Of a DNA stretch of 22,482 bases, positions 7,667-15,544 are shown one piece after another (the stretch's first letter is position 1; every line of letters begins with the position of its first letter). Below the pieces are notes generated by a model. The model was not told the DNA's origin. It saw only the letters and a list, made by a program, of their open reading frames with translations, and ran no database searches. Location of the stretch: assembly GCF_029054785.1 (NCBI RefSeq), contig NZ_JAIDEN010000031.1:1-22482 (forward strand), read 5' to 3'. Position numbers and translations under genes: made by a program. Source of the stretch: Duncaniella sp. Its GTDB lineage: Bacteria > Bacteroidota > Bacteroidia > Bacteroidales > Muribaculaceae.

Positions 7667-9355
7667 ATGATTACAACTGACAAGCTTTCATGCAATATAC
7701 TGGCGGATCTTCTTATAGCACATGGCATTAAGCATGTGGTCCTTTCTCCGGGAAGCCGAAACTCACCGTTGATCATCGCATTGACACGCAGGGAAGATCT
7801 GGAGAGTCATGTAGTCATTGATGAGCGTTCAGCCTCATTTATCGCGTTGGGTATGGCTATCCAAAGTGCCACGCCTGTCGCATTGGTCTGTACAAGCGGC
7901 ACTGCATTGTTGAATTATGCTCCGGCTGTGGCTGAGGCTTTTTATCGGGGCATTCCTCTGATTGTCATTTCAGCAGACCGTCCTGAGGAATGGATAGATC
8001 AGGATGATTCACAGACTTTGTGGCAGCAAAACGCTTTGGCTCCATACGTCAAGCGCAGTTGTGATATTGCAGCCCATCTGGAGTTTGAGAACGGGAAGTG
8101 GATGTGCAACCGTGAGATAAACGATGTTCTCATTGAAGCAGAGAATGGCCGCCCAGGCCCTGTTCATATAAATATACGTCTGGACTCACCATTGAACATG
8201 ATGACGGATTATAAGCCCGATTCAAGCAGAGTGATCCGGATGGTTACTCCGCCTATGGAGTTGTCAACATCCGAAGCCCGCAAATTGGGTGAGCGATTGG
8301 CATCACCTAAAAAGGTCCTGATAATTGTCGGCTTTCACAAACCTGACGAGAGTCTTAACCGTGCTCTTGCAAAACTTGCGCGCTTGCCAAATGTAGTAGT
8401 GATGACAGAATCAATTGCAAATCTTCACTCCCCGTCGTTCATTTCGAGGATTGACATGACTTTGCGGATTCTGTCGGCTGATGATAAAAAGCAGCTTCAG
8501 CCAAATGTCGTGATTACTGCCGGAGGGGCATTGGTGTCAAGGCATGTCAAAGAATGGATACGCTCGATGAATAGTTCGGTCGAGCATTGGCATGTAGGAT
8601 TGTCTCATGTGACGGTCGACTGCTTCAAGCATCTGACATTGCGCATCGGGATGGATGCTCATGTCTTTTTGCGTCAGCTTGCTTCCGCTTTGCAGATCCA
8701 TAAGGAGCCGTGTGACTACTCATCCCGTTGGCATGAACTTTATGAGAAAGCAATCGCCTCGCATGAGTCATATATCCGGAATGCACCTTGGTGTGATCTC
8801 ACGGCATTTTCATATATTATCAGCCATCTGCCACGCCAATGGAACCTGCATTTATCGAACGGCACCTCTGTCCGTTATGCACAGTTGATGGACTGTGTGC
8901 GTCTGCACCGCTGTGAATGTAACCGTGGTGTCAGTGGAATCGACGGTTGTACGTCAACCGCGCTCGGCGCTTCTGTTCTGTATAACGATGTGACATTGCT
9001 GATCAGCGGTGACATGAGTTTTCAGTATGACATTTCAGCACTGTCGTCCACACTGATGTCACCCCGGTTCAAGATGATTGTGCTGTGTAATGGCGGCGGT
9101 GGAATATTCCGTTTTATATCTGCCACCTCAAATCTGCCCGAAACGGAGGACTTTTTGGCTGTTGGCACACGTTTACCGTTGCGAAACCTTGCTGAAGGAT
9201 ATGGATTTGCATACTATGAAGCCTCTTCATTGTCAGATCTGGATGAAGTGTTCCCGACTTTCATTGCAGAAGAAAAATCGCCGGCGTTATTGGCTGTCAA
9301 TACTCCGCCCCAGCTATCGGCTGAAATCCTGAAACAATATTTTCAGCAACCTTGA
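7667..9355 (+). CDS. menD: SEPHCHC synthase, menaquinone biosynthesis
   Basis: MenD is a 562-residue thiamine-diphosphate enzyme. It condenses isochorismate with 2-oxoglutarate to give 2-succinyl-5-enolpyruvyl-6-hydroxy-3-cyclohexene-1-carboxylate. The N-terminal block LSPGSRNSPLIIAL and the cofactor-activating glutamate Glu53 in VVIDERSASF are diagnostic, as is CTSGTALLNYAPAVAEA. The C-terminal ThDP/Mg motif begins at about residue 448 (GDMSFQYD) and ends in NGGGGIFRF. Length is normal and the gene is intact. No other men gene is nearby, whereas men genes are often clustered in related genomes. The final 59 bases overlap the 3' end of the opposite-strand nucleotidyltransferase. Confidence 0.95.
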   Translation: MITTDKLSCNILADLLIAHGIKHVVLSPGSRNSPLIIALTRREDLESHVVIDERSASFIALGMAIQSATPVALVCTSGTALLNYAPAVAEAFYRGIPLIVISADRPEEWIDQDDSQTLWQQNALAPYVKRSCDIAAHLEFENGKWMCNREINDVLIEAENGRPGPVHINIRLDSPLNMMTDYKPDSSRVIRMVTPPMELSTSEARKLGERLASPKKVLIIVGFHKPDESLNRALAKLARLPNVVVMTESIANLHSPSFISRIDMTLRILSADDKKQLQPNVVITAGGALVSRHVKEWIRSMNSSVEHWHVGLSHVTVDCFKHLTLRIGMDAHVFLRQLASALQIHKEPCDYSSRWHELYEKAIASHESYIRNAPWCDLTAFSYIISHLPRQWNLHLSNGTSVRYAQLMDCVRLHRCECNRGVSGIDGCTSTALGASVLYNDVTLLISGDMSFQYDISALSSTLMSPRFKMIVLCNGGGGIFRFISATSNLPETEDFLAVGTRLPLRNLAEGYGFAYYEASSLSDLDEVFPTFIAEEKSPALLAVNTPPQLSAEILKQYFQQP

Positions 9356-10064
9356 GTGATTCCGGCTTTCCGATGTCAACCCAATTGTAGTTTTCAGCAG
9401 GAATGAATCCTGAAATCCGAAGCGACTTACATGAAGATGTATAGAATGGGGTGATTGAGAATTTAGCTTCCCGGCTATAATTTTCAAGAAGTGGAAACAC
9501 AGAAGGATTCACAATATGGACTCCTCCGAATGCCAATTTCTGACAAGCGGAGGCCTCATCTTCAGGCCAAGGCGATCGGATTTCTCCGGTCCGGATATCG
9601 GTCCAGCCTTTCATTCGCAATGTGTCGTCGAAAAGCAGGTAGCGTGAAGTGGTCCGTTGGGCAACAAGGAGAGTTACATCGGCTTCAGATTTCCGATGTG
9701 ATTCGATCATCTCCGACACATTGAAATCGGTCAGGATATCGGCATTATGGAGTAGGACAGGACTGTCTGTTCCTAAAAGATCTTTTGCCTTTAGCAGTCC
9801 ACCGCCTGTATCCAAAAGTTCGTTACTTTCATCACTAAGCAGAATATTCACGCCGAAATTATTGTTGGAAGAGAGATAATCGCGGATCATATCGGCATGG
9901 TGGTGTATATTTACAACCATGTCATCTATTCCGGCTCTTTTGAGCTTAAGGATTACTCTCTTGAGCATCGGCTCACCTCCGACCTCCACAAGAGCTTTGG
10001 GGCAAGTCTGAGTGATGGATCCCAGGCGGGAGCCAAGTCCAGCGGCAAAAATAAGAGCTTTCAT
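9297..10064 (-). CDS. MurU-like sugar-1-phosphate nucleotidyltransferase
   Basis: This 255-residue NTP_transferase (GT-A-like) protein begins with the nucleotide-binding signature LIFAAGLGSRLG, followed by PKAL. It also has the metal-binding aspartate Asp109 in LLHNADILTD, the loop LDTGGGL (84-90) and the C-terminal WVDIGKPE with Asp230. There is no left-handed beta-helix acyltransferase domain, so it is not a full GlmU-type enzyme. Its ATG overlaps the TGA of the upstream kinase gene in an ATGA arrangement (10061-10064), implying translational coupling. In Pseudomonas the same pairing is AmgK (anomeric MurNAc/GlcNAc kinase) and MurU (MurNAc-1-phosphate uridylyltransferase), so cell-wall MurNAc recycling is the leading hypothesis. 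A mannose- or GlcNAc-1-phosphate substrate is not excluded. Confidence 0.85.
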   Translation of the reverse strand: MKALIFAAGLGSRLGSITQTCPKALVEVGGEPMLKRVILKLKRAGIDDMVVNIHHHADMIRDYLSSNNNFGVNILLSDESNELLDTGGGLLKAKDLLGTDSPVLLHNADILTDFNVSEMIESHRKSEADVTLLVAQRTTSRYLLFDDTLRMKGWTDIRTGEIRSPWPEDEASACQKLAFGGVHIVNPSVFPLLENYSREAKFSITPFYTSSCKSLRISGFIPAENYNWVDIGKPESLKVAENIVSGFQPIAGAEY

Positions 10065-11455
10065 AATGTACGGTCTATGTTCTGTTCACGATGGATAAGA
10101 CGGACGGTGACATGAGGATACAGAGATTTTATATGTTCGGCCATGTGCTGCGCGCCATAGACACTGCGGTGTTGTCCTCCAGTGCATCCGAAGCTAACGG
10201 TAAGAGATGTGAAGCCGCGGCGGTCATAACAATCAACGGACGGATCCACCAATCCGTAGCAATGCTCCATAAACGTTTGTATCTCTCCTTTCGACTCCAA
10301 AAAATCTATCACACTTTTTTCAAGCCCTGTCACAGTCTTGTATTCCTGATAACGGCCCGGATTTTCCATGCCGCGGCAATCAAATACAAAACCTCCGCCA
10401 TTACCGCTGTTATCTTCCGGGATTCCCTTTTTATATGAGAAACTGTACACTGTGACTGTCAGCGAACTTGCCTTGTCCGGCACCTGATGAACACTGGAGC
10501 CTATTTCAGCTTTATCCAGCATGGCTGTCAGGATCTCAGTAAGATATGGGTATGATGACTCATGTTGATCTCCGATCAGATTGCGAAGATTCTCCAAAGC
10601 AAGCGGAATGCTTTTCAGGAAGTGTGGCTTCCGTTCGAATTTTCCGCGGAAGCCATAGGCTCCAAGGACTTGCAGATTGCGCAACAATTCGTATTCGGAC
10701 AGGCGCTTTCTGAATGCGGCGGAATCGAGACTGATGTATTTCGCGGCAGCCGTGATATAGGTGTCGATCAGTTCTTCTTTTATATGCTTTTGGAAACCGG
10801 CTCGTGCCTGTGAAATAAAAGAGACCAAGTCATATTCAGCAGGCCCTTTGCGTCCCCCCTGGAAGTCGATGAAATATGGCGATCCATCCTTTATCATTAC
10901 ATTGCGGCTTTGAAAGTCGCGATACATGAATGTCGGCTGTCCGGACTGGCTCAGTCGGTTGGCCATCAGCCGGAATTCTGTTTCCAGGCGGCTTTCATCA
11001 TAGGAGACGCCGGTCGTGTTCAGAAAACAGTATTTGAAATAATTCAGATCCCACAAAATTGATTGACTGTCGAATGACTCCACGGGATAACACTTGCCGA
11101 AGTCGAGGCCATCAGCGCCACAATACTGGAAGTCCGGCAACGTGGCGATAGTCGCCTTTAATAAGGAGACATCTTCACGCAGCTCAAATAATGATATATC
11201 ACCCAAATCCTCCTGGAGATAGCATAGTCTGTCAGCAGAAACCGCCAGAACTTTCGGAACCGGGAGATTTTTTGATGAAAAATGCTCGGACAGATAGATA
11301 AATGCTTCGTTTTCAGCCTCAGATGTGCCGATTACGCCGATTACGGTCTCTTGGCCTCTGAGCCTGAAATACCGACGATTGCTACCAGCCGGTGTAAGAG
11401 GCTGGATGTCAGTCGGCATAGAGCCGAAGACATTATTATATAAAGTAGACAGCAT
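10061..11455 (-). CDS. AmgK-like sugar kinase fused to a RapZ C-terminal domain
   Basis: The ATG at 11455 gives 464 residues; an in-frame TTG two codons upstream (11461) is possible but less likely. Numbering here is from that TTG. Residues 1 to about 320 form an aminoglycoside phosphotransferase-like kinase: PAGSNRRYFRL (nucleotide-binding loop region), CYLQEDLGDISLFEL, the catalytic block YRDFQSRNVM with Asp182 and Asn187, and the metal-binding Asp199 in YFIDFQGGRKGPAEYDLVSF. Residues 333-461 match the C-terminal domain of RapZ/YvcJ: VTVYSFSYKKGIP, VFDCRGMENPG, and FGCTGGQHRSV (424-434). The Walker-type N-terminal domain of real RapZ is absent. In E. coli this RapZ domain binds glucosamine-6-phosphate and small RNAs. 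The coupled downstream gene is a MurU-like enzyme, so a sensor domain tuning amino-sugar salvage is plausible; that link is inference. Confidence 0.88.
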   Translation of the reverse strand: MLSTLYNNVFGSMPTDIQPLTPAGSNRRYFRLRGQETVIGVIGTSEAENEAFIYLSEHFSSKNLPVPKVLAVSADRLCYLQEDLGDISLFELREDVSLLKATIATLPDFQYCGADGLDFGKCYPVESFDSQSILWDLNYFKYCFLNTTGVSYDESRLETEFRLMANRLSQSGQPTFMYRDFQSRNVMIKDGSPYFIDFQGGRKGPAEYDLVSFISQARAGFQKHIKEELIDTYITAAAKYISLDSAAFRKRLSEYELLRNLQVLGAYGFRGKFERKPHFLKSIPLALENLRNLIGDQHESSYPYLTEILTAMLDKAEIGSSVHQVPDKASSLTVTVYSFSYKKGIPEDNSGNGGGFVFDCRGMENPGRYQEYKTVTGLEKSVIDFLESKGEIQTFMEHCYGLVDPSVDCYDRRGFTSLTVSFGCTGGQHRSVYGAQHMAEHIKSLYPHVTVRLIHREQNIDRTL

Positions 11456-11474
11456 ATTCAATGATTATTTGCTG

Positions 11475-11482
11475 CAAAATTA
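11475..11482 (-). promoter_or_regulatory. Possible -7 element for the kinase-RapZ/nucleotidyltransferase pair
   Basis: The minus strand reads TAATTTTG, matching TAnnTTTG, 19 bases upstream of the ATG at 11455. No TTG lies at the usual -33 spacing. The implied leader is only about 13 bases, which strengthens the choice of the ATG over the TTG start at 11461. Confidence 0.4.
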
Positions 11483-11521
11483 GTCAAAATCTCCAATTTT
11501 CGTTTTCGCCGGATCTCACTT

Positions 11522-11552
11522 TTGTATAATTTTACAAAAATACGTAACTTTG
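11522..11552 (+). promoter_or_regulatory. Promoter of the RNA methyltransferase-radA gene run
   Basis: TTG at 11522-11524 and TAACTTTG at 11545-11552 are 20 bases apart, a full match to the Bacteroidetes promoter consensus. The predicted start near 11559 leaves a leader of about 27 bases to the ATG at 11586. The divergent kinase gene starts just to the left. Confidence 0.72.
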
Positions 11553-11585
11553 AAAATGTTTTGGCAATTCTTAAGTATCCTCTAA

Positions 11586-12350
11586 ATGGCAATACTCACA
11601 AATAATCTGAGCCGACAGGTCAAATCTCTTGACGAGCGAAAACATCGGCGCCGCGAACTGGCATTTAAAGCGGAAGGCTCCAAGTGTGTGCTTGACACAC
11701 TACCGTTTTTTAAACTAAAGCATCTTCTTGCGACTAAAAGTTGGTTAGAGGCAAACATGAAGGTAGCCCGGCAGCTTGCCGATTCAGCCATAGTTGAATG
11801 TTCTGGTGGGGATATTGCAAAAATGTCAAGCCTGGTTACTCCGACAGATGTTATTGCTGTCTATGAGATTCCGGAATATCAGCTTGAAAAAAATATCGCT
11901 GTTGAGAATCTCGTTCTTGCCCTCGATGCTATTCAGGATCCCGGCAATCTCGGCACAATCATAAGAGTCGCTGACTGGTTTGGGATCCGTGATATATTAT
12001 GTGGAACAGGGACTGTCGATTGTTATAGCCCGAAAGTTATTCAGGCTACGATGGGGTCCATTTCACGCGTAAGACTGCATTACGGGAATCTGCCGGAAAT
12101 GATCGCTCATTCAGGTGCAAAAAATATTTATGGTACATTCTTGGACGGCAACAGTATCAGTGATGCACGTCTTTCCGCTGACGGTATCATCATCATAGGT
12201 AATGAGGGCAATGGCATTTCGGAAGAGGTCGAGCAACACGTGACAGCCAGACTGCTTATTCCGTCGTATCCGCCAGGAGAACCGACAGGGGAATCTCTGA
12301 ATGCAGCAATAGCCACAGCCATAACCCTGGCCAAATTCCGTGGTGTTTAA
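11586..12350 (+). CDS. SpoU/TrmH-family RNA 2'-O-methyltransferase
   Basis: This 254-residue SPOUT methyltransferase is expected to methylate a ribose in rRNA or tRNA using S-adenosylmethionine. Residues 1 to about 95 resemble the substrate-binding N-terminal domain of RlmB-type enzymes. The knotted catalytic domain shows the three family motifs: LDAIQDPGNLGTIIRVADWF (about 113-132, with the conserved Asn and Arg), IIIIGNEGNGIS (about 200-212) and GESLNAAIATAITLAKF near the C terminus. The exact target (for example a 23S rRNA position) cannot be read from sequence. It is the first gene behind a good promoter, and radA follows after 42 bases. Confidence 0.9.
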   Translation: MAILTNNLSRQVKSLDERKHRRRELAFKAEGSKCVLDTLPFFKLKHLLATKSWLEANMKVARQLADSAIVECSGGDIAKMSSLVTPTDVIAVYEIPEYQLEKNIAVENLVLALDAIQDPGNLGTIIRVADWFGIRDILCGTGTVDCYSPKVIQATMGSISRVRLHYGNLPEMIAHSGAKNIYGTFLDGNSISDARLSADGIIIIGNEGNGISEEVEQHVTARLLIPSYPPGEPTGESLNAAIATAITLAKFRGV

Positions 12351-12392
12351 AAATATCATACAACCAATTAATTTGAAAAGAGTTCCCGTTTT

Positions 12393-13763
12393 ATGAAGGG
12401 CAATAAGACAGCATGGTTTTGTACGAGTTGTGGCGCTGAGTCTTCCAAATGGCAGGGCAAATGTCCGGCATGTGGCGAATGGAACACAATGGTGGAAGAG
12501 CGGGTGGTTTCCGAGGATAAGAAATCGCGAACGCTTACACCTTCGCGCAAATCAGCCAAGGCAAAGCCTCAGTTGATCCATGAGATCGAGACTCAGGACG
12601 AGGCCCGCATAAAAATGCCGAGTGCCGAGTTGAATCGTGTGTTAGGTGGCGGACTTGTGCCCGGAAGCCTGGTGCTGATCGGTGGTGAACCCGGTATCGG
12701 CAAATCGACATTGGTCCTTCAGAACATACTTTCGATTCGCTCAAGAAAAATACTTTATATTTCAGGCGAGGAGAGTGCCCGCCAGCTGAAAATGCGCGCC
12801 GACCGCATAGGCCGTCCGAACGACAACGTATATATCGTATGTGAGACTTCGCTTGAAAACATAAAGGAGCATATTGAATATGTGGACCCTGGACTGGTTG
12901 TCGTGGATTCGATACAGACAATTGCTTCGGACGCCATAGAATCAGTGGCCGGAAGTGTGTCGCAGGTTCGCGAATGTGCTGCACAATTGCTGAAATATGC
13001 AAAGGAAACATCCGTACCGGTACTCCTAATTGGGCATATAACAAAAGAGGGCAGTATTGCCGGCCCGAAAGTGCTTGAACATATCGTCGATGCTGTCTTG
13101 CAGTTTGAGGGAGACAGACAGAATATCTACCGGATTCTGAGATCCATAAAAAACCGCTTTGGCTCTACCGCCGAACTGGGAGTCTATGAGATGTGTCAGA
13201 GAGGGTTGCGTGAAGTTTCCAATCCCTCGGAAATGTTTCTGTCCCAAAGTGATGAAGAGCTGTCAGGAATCTCTATCGGCGTTACGATGGAAGGTGTCCG
13301 GGCTTTCCTGATCGAAGTGCAGGCATTGGTAAGCACGGCGGCTTATGGAACGCCACAGCGTTCAGTGACCGGATTTGACTCCAAGAGGATGAATATGCTT
13401 CTGGCGGTATTGGAAAAGAGAGTCGGGTTCAAACTTGCTGCAAAAGATGTGTTCCTTAATATTGCCGGAGGAATGAAAGTCAATGATCCATCTTTGGATC
13501 TGGCTGTGATCTGTGCGATTCTGTCATCAAATGTCGATATGACTATTCCGAACAGAATCTGTATGGCAGGAGAGGTCGGGCTTTCCGGTGAAGTCCGTCC
13601 GGTCAGCCGCATAGAGCAGCGCATACGCGAGGCCGAGAAGTTAGGGATGGAGACAATTATCATACCCAGGCATAATCTTAAGGGAATTGATACATCCGGG
13701 CTCAATATCAGAATCATAGAGGTCGCAAAAGTCGAGGAGGCTTTCAGGACCCTGTTTGCATAA
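12393..13763 (+). CDS. radA: DNA repair protein RadA (Sms)
   Basis: RadA is a RecA-like DnaB-type helicase that drives branch migration in recombination and repair. At 456 residues this one has the usual length. The N-terminal C4 zinc finger is visible (Cys10, Cys13, Cys24 and Cys27, in FCTSCGAES and CPACGEWNT). The Walker A motif is GGEPGIGKST (97-106), followed by the RadA-specific KNRFG motif at 253-257 and a C-terminal Lon-protease-like domain from about 280 without protease function. The ATG at 12393 follows an A/T-rich 42-base gap after the methyltransferase. All key motifs are intact. Confidence 0.97.
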   Translation: MKGNKTAWFCTSCGAESSKWQGKCPACGEWNTMVEERVVSEDKKSRTLTPSRKSAKAKPQLIHEIETQDEARIKMPSAELNRVLGGGLVPGSLVLIGGEPGIGKSTLVLQNILSIRSRKILYISGEESARQLKMRADRIGRPNDNVYIVCETSLENIKEHIEYVDPGLVVVDSIQTIASDAIESVAGSVSQVRECAAQLLKYAKETSVPVLLIGHITKEGSIAGPKVLEHIVDAVLQFEGDRQNIYRILRSIKNRFGSTAELGVYEMCQRGLREVSNPSEMFLSQSDEELSGISIGVTMEGVRAFLIEVQALVSTAAYGTPQRSVTGFDSKRMNMLLAVLEKRVGFKLAAKDVFLNIAGGMKVNDPSLDLAVICAILSSNVDMTIPNRICMAGEVGLSGEVRPVSRIEQRIREAEKLGMETIIIPRHNLKGIDTSGLNIRIIEVAKVEEAFRTLFA

Positions 13764-13842
13764 ACATTAGACAAAACCGAGATGTTATGGCTTTAACCAT
13801 TGTTACTGAACAACCGCTGAACATTCCGGCCAAATTATTAAT

Positions 13843-14811
13843 ATGAGAATGATGACATTAAGAAATATGCTTTTAGGTGCAGGCATGATCTGTTGTGCCT
13901 CTTCCGTATATGCCCAGTCAGTCGAACGGATCAAGTATGGCGATTTTTCAAATTGGGTGACACGCCATATTCATGAGTCTGCCGTCATCGGAGGTCACGA
14001 TAAAACGATTTATGAGATCGGTCCTGCACAGACTATTGACGGGAATAAACCATATTCAAACCTTGGCGGCTCTCCGTGGGGCACAAGTAATGTCTATGCG
14101 AAAGTGTCCGGAGTAGTGAAGACTTCCAATGCCGTTTATCCGTTTGAGCGCTCGGCTAACAACAAGTGTGCAAAGCTATGTACTCAGATTGAGAATGTGA
14201 AAGTGCTCGGTCTGATCAATATGGATGTGATGGTTGCCGGTTCAATGTTTCTCGGTCAGATGATAGAACCAGTCACCTCGACAAAGAACCCGTATTCAAA
14301 AATGGAAATGGGAGTTCCGTTTACTAAACGTCCGACAGCACTGGTGTTTGACTATAAGGTGGATATGCCTAATGTCAACTATCGTATAAAGTCAACGGGA
14401 TTTAGCTCGAAAAAGCAGTTGCCGGGCCATGACAATGCTGTTGTTTTCGTCTTCCTGCAACGTCGTTGGGAAGATGCTGATGGCAACATTCATGCTAAAA
14501 GAGTTGCGACCGCCGGTGAATATTTCACAAAAGCGTCTTCATGGGCTAACGGCCATCGCCTGCCATTTGTCTATGGCGATCTCAGCGCCAAAGGAGCTGT
14601 CCCGGAATATCTTCAATTAAGGAATAGGGACAACCGTTACTATGCCCGCAACTCCAAAGGCAAGATGGTGCCGGTGACAGAGGAGGGCTGGGATTCTGCC
14701 GGAGCTGCGCCGACTCACATCATTGTGATGTTTTCAGCCGGTAGCGGTGAGCCTTATGTCGGCACAGAGGGCCTGACGCTGTATGTCGACAATGTCGGTT
14801 TTGCATATTAA
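13843..14811 (+). CDS. Exported PCMD-domain protein (putative carbohydrate metabolism domain)
   Basis: This 322-residue protein has a cleavable signal peptide: basic start MRMMTLRN, hydrophobic core LLGAGMICCASSV, and likely cleavage after VYA at residue 24. There is no proper lipobox (the residue before the cysteine pair is Ile), so it is probably periplasmic rather than a lipoprotein. The C-terminal two thirds fit the Bacteroidetes PCMD family (PF13201): TALVFDYKVDMPN, VVFVFLQRRWEDADG, THIIVMFSAGSGEPYVG and the terminal LTLYVDNVGFAY. The domain has a beta-sandwich fold related to carbohydrate-binding modules. No enzymatic residues are recognised. It sits between radA (79-base gap) and trmN6 (14-base gap), which says nothing about function; no SusC/SusD pair is nearby. 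Confidence 0.85.
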   Translation: MRMMTLRNMLLGAGMICCASSVYAQSVERIKYGDFSNWVTRHIHESAVIGGHDKTIYEIGPAQTIDGNKPYSNLGGSPWGTSNVYAKVSGVVKTSNAVYPFERSANNKCAKLCTQIENVKVLGLINMDVMVAGSMFLGQMIEPVTSTKNPYSKMEMGVPFTKRPTALVFDYKVDMPNVNYRIKSTGFSSKKQLPGHDNAVVFVFLQRRWEDADGNIHAKRVATAGEYFTKASSWANGHRLPFVYGDLSAKGAVPEYLQLRNRDNRYYARNSKGKMVPVTEEGWDSAGAAPTHIIVMFSAGSGEPYVGTEGLTLYVDNVGFAY

Positions 14812-14825
14812 TTGTAGACTGAGAT

Positions 14826-15536
14826 ATGTTTCAATTCAAACAGTTTGCCGTAGACGATTCCGGATGTGCGATGAAAGTCGGCACTGATGGCGTTTTGCTC
14901 GGTTGCTGGACAGAGATCGGGAATGCCTGCAATATAGTCGATGCCGGGTGTGGCTCAGGACTTATATCTCTCATGATGGCCCAACGGACTGCGGATGCCC
15001 GGATCTACGCGGTCGACATTGACGAAGATGCAGCGAGGTGCTGTCAGTCGAATGCTGATTCTTCGCCTTGGGGGGAGAGAATCGAAGTTGTCCGAAGCGA
15101 CATAACTGTCTCTTTTCCTGAAGTGTCATCGCCGTTGCTGATCGTTTCAAATCCGCCTTTTTTTAATGAGCCCCTCAAGTCGCCCGACAGCCACAGAGCA
15201 CTGGCAAGACATGGAGAGTCGTTCGGCATTGAATCTCTGATCGAAATATCCTCCCGGCAGCTTCAGACGCGTGATGACTCATTGGCATTTATATCCCCGT
15301 CAGGGAGAAAGGATGAGATCGAATGGCTGCTGTCATGCGGGCGACTTGCTCCAAAACATGTGACCACCGTGTATTCAAAAGCCGGTAAAGGCGCATTGCG
15401 CATTTTGTGGCAAGTTGTAGCCGAGAGGTTTCTCGACTCTCCATGTGAGACTGACAACTTGTATATCCGCAATGAAGCGAATGAATACACAGCCGATTAT
15501 CAGCAGCTCACATTTCCGTTTTATCTTGATAAGTAA
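14826..15536 (+). CDS. trmN6: tRNA1(Val) (adenine(37)-N6)-methyltransferase
   Basis: This 236-residue class I SAM-dependent methyltransferase is expected to modify A37 of tRNA-Val. The start FQFKQFAVDDSGCAMKVGTD matches the family; FxFKxF...DxxxMKVxTDGxLLG is a hallmark. SAM motif I is IVDAGCGSGLI (residues 37-47). The catalytic motif NPPF (109-112) marks N6-adenine methyltransferases and is followed by the RHGESFGIESLI block. Length is normal. It is separated by 14 bases from the PCMD gene and by 8 bases from the CPBP gene, so it is probably co-transcribed with both. Confidence 0.92.
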   Translation: MFQFKQFAVDDSGCAMKVGTDGVLLGCWTEIGNACNIVDAGCGSGLISLMMAQRTADARIYAVDIDEDAARCCQSNADSSPWGERIEVVRSDITVSFPEVSSPLLIVSNPPFFNEPLKSPDSHRALARHGESFGIESLIEISSRQLQTRDDSLAFISPSGRKDEIEWLLSCGRLAPKHVTTVYSKAGKGALRILWQVVAERFLDSPCETDNLYIRNEANEYTADYQQLTFPFYLDK

Positions 15537-15544
15537 TCTTAACA

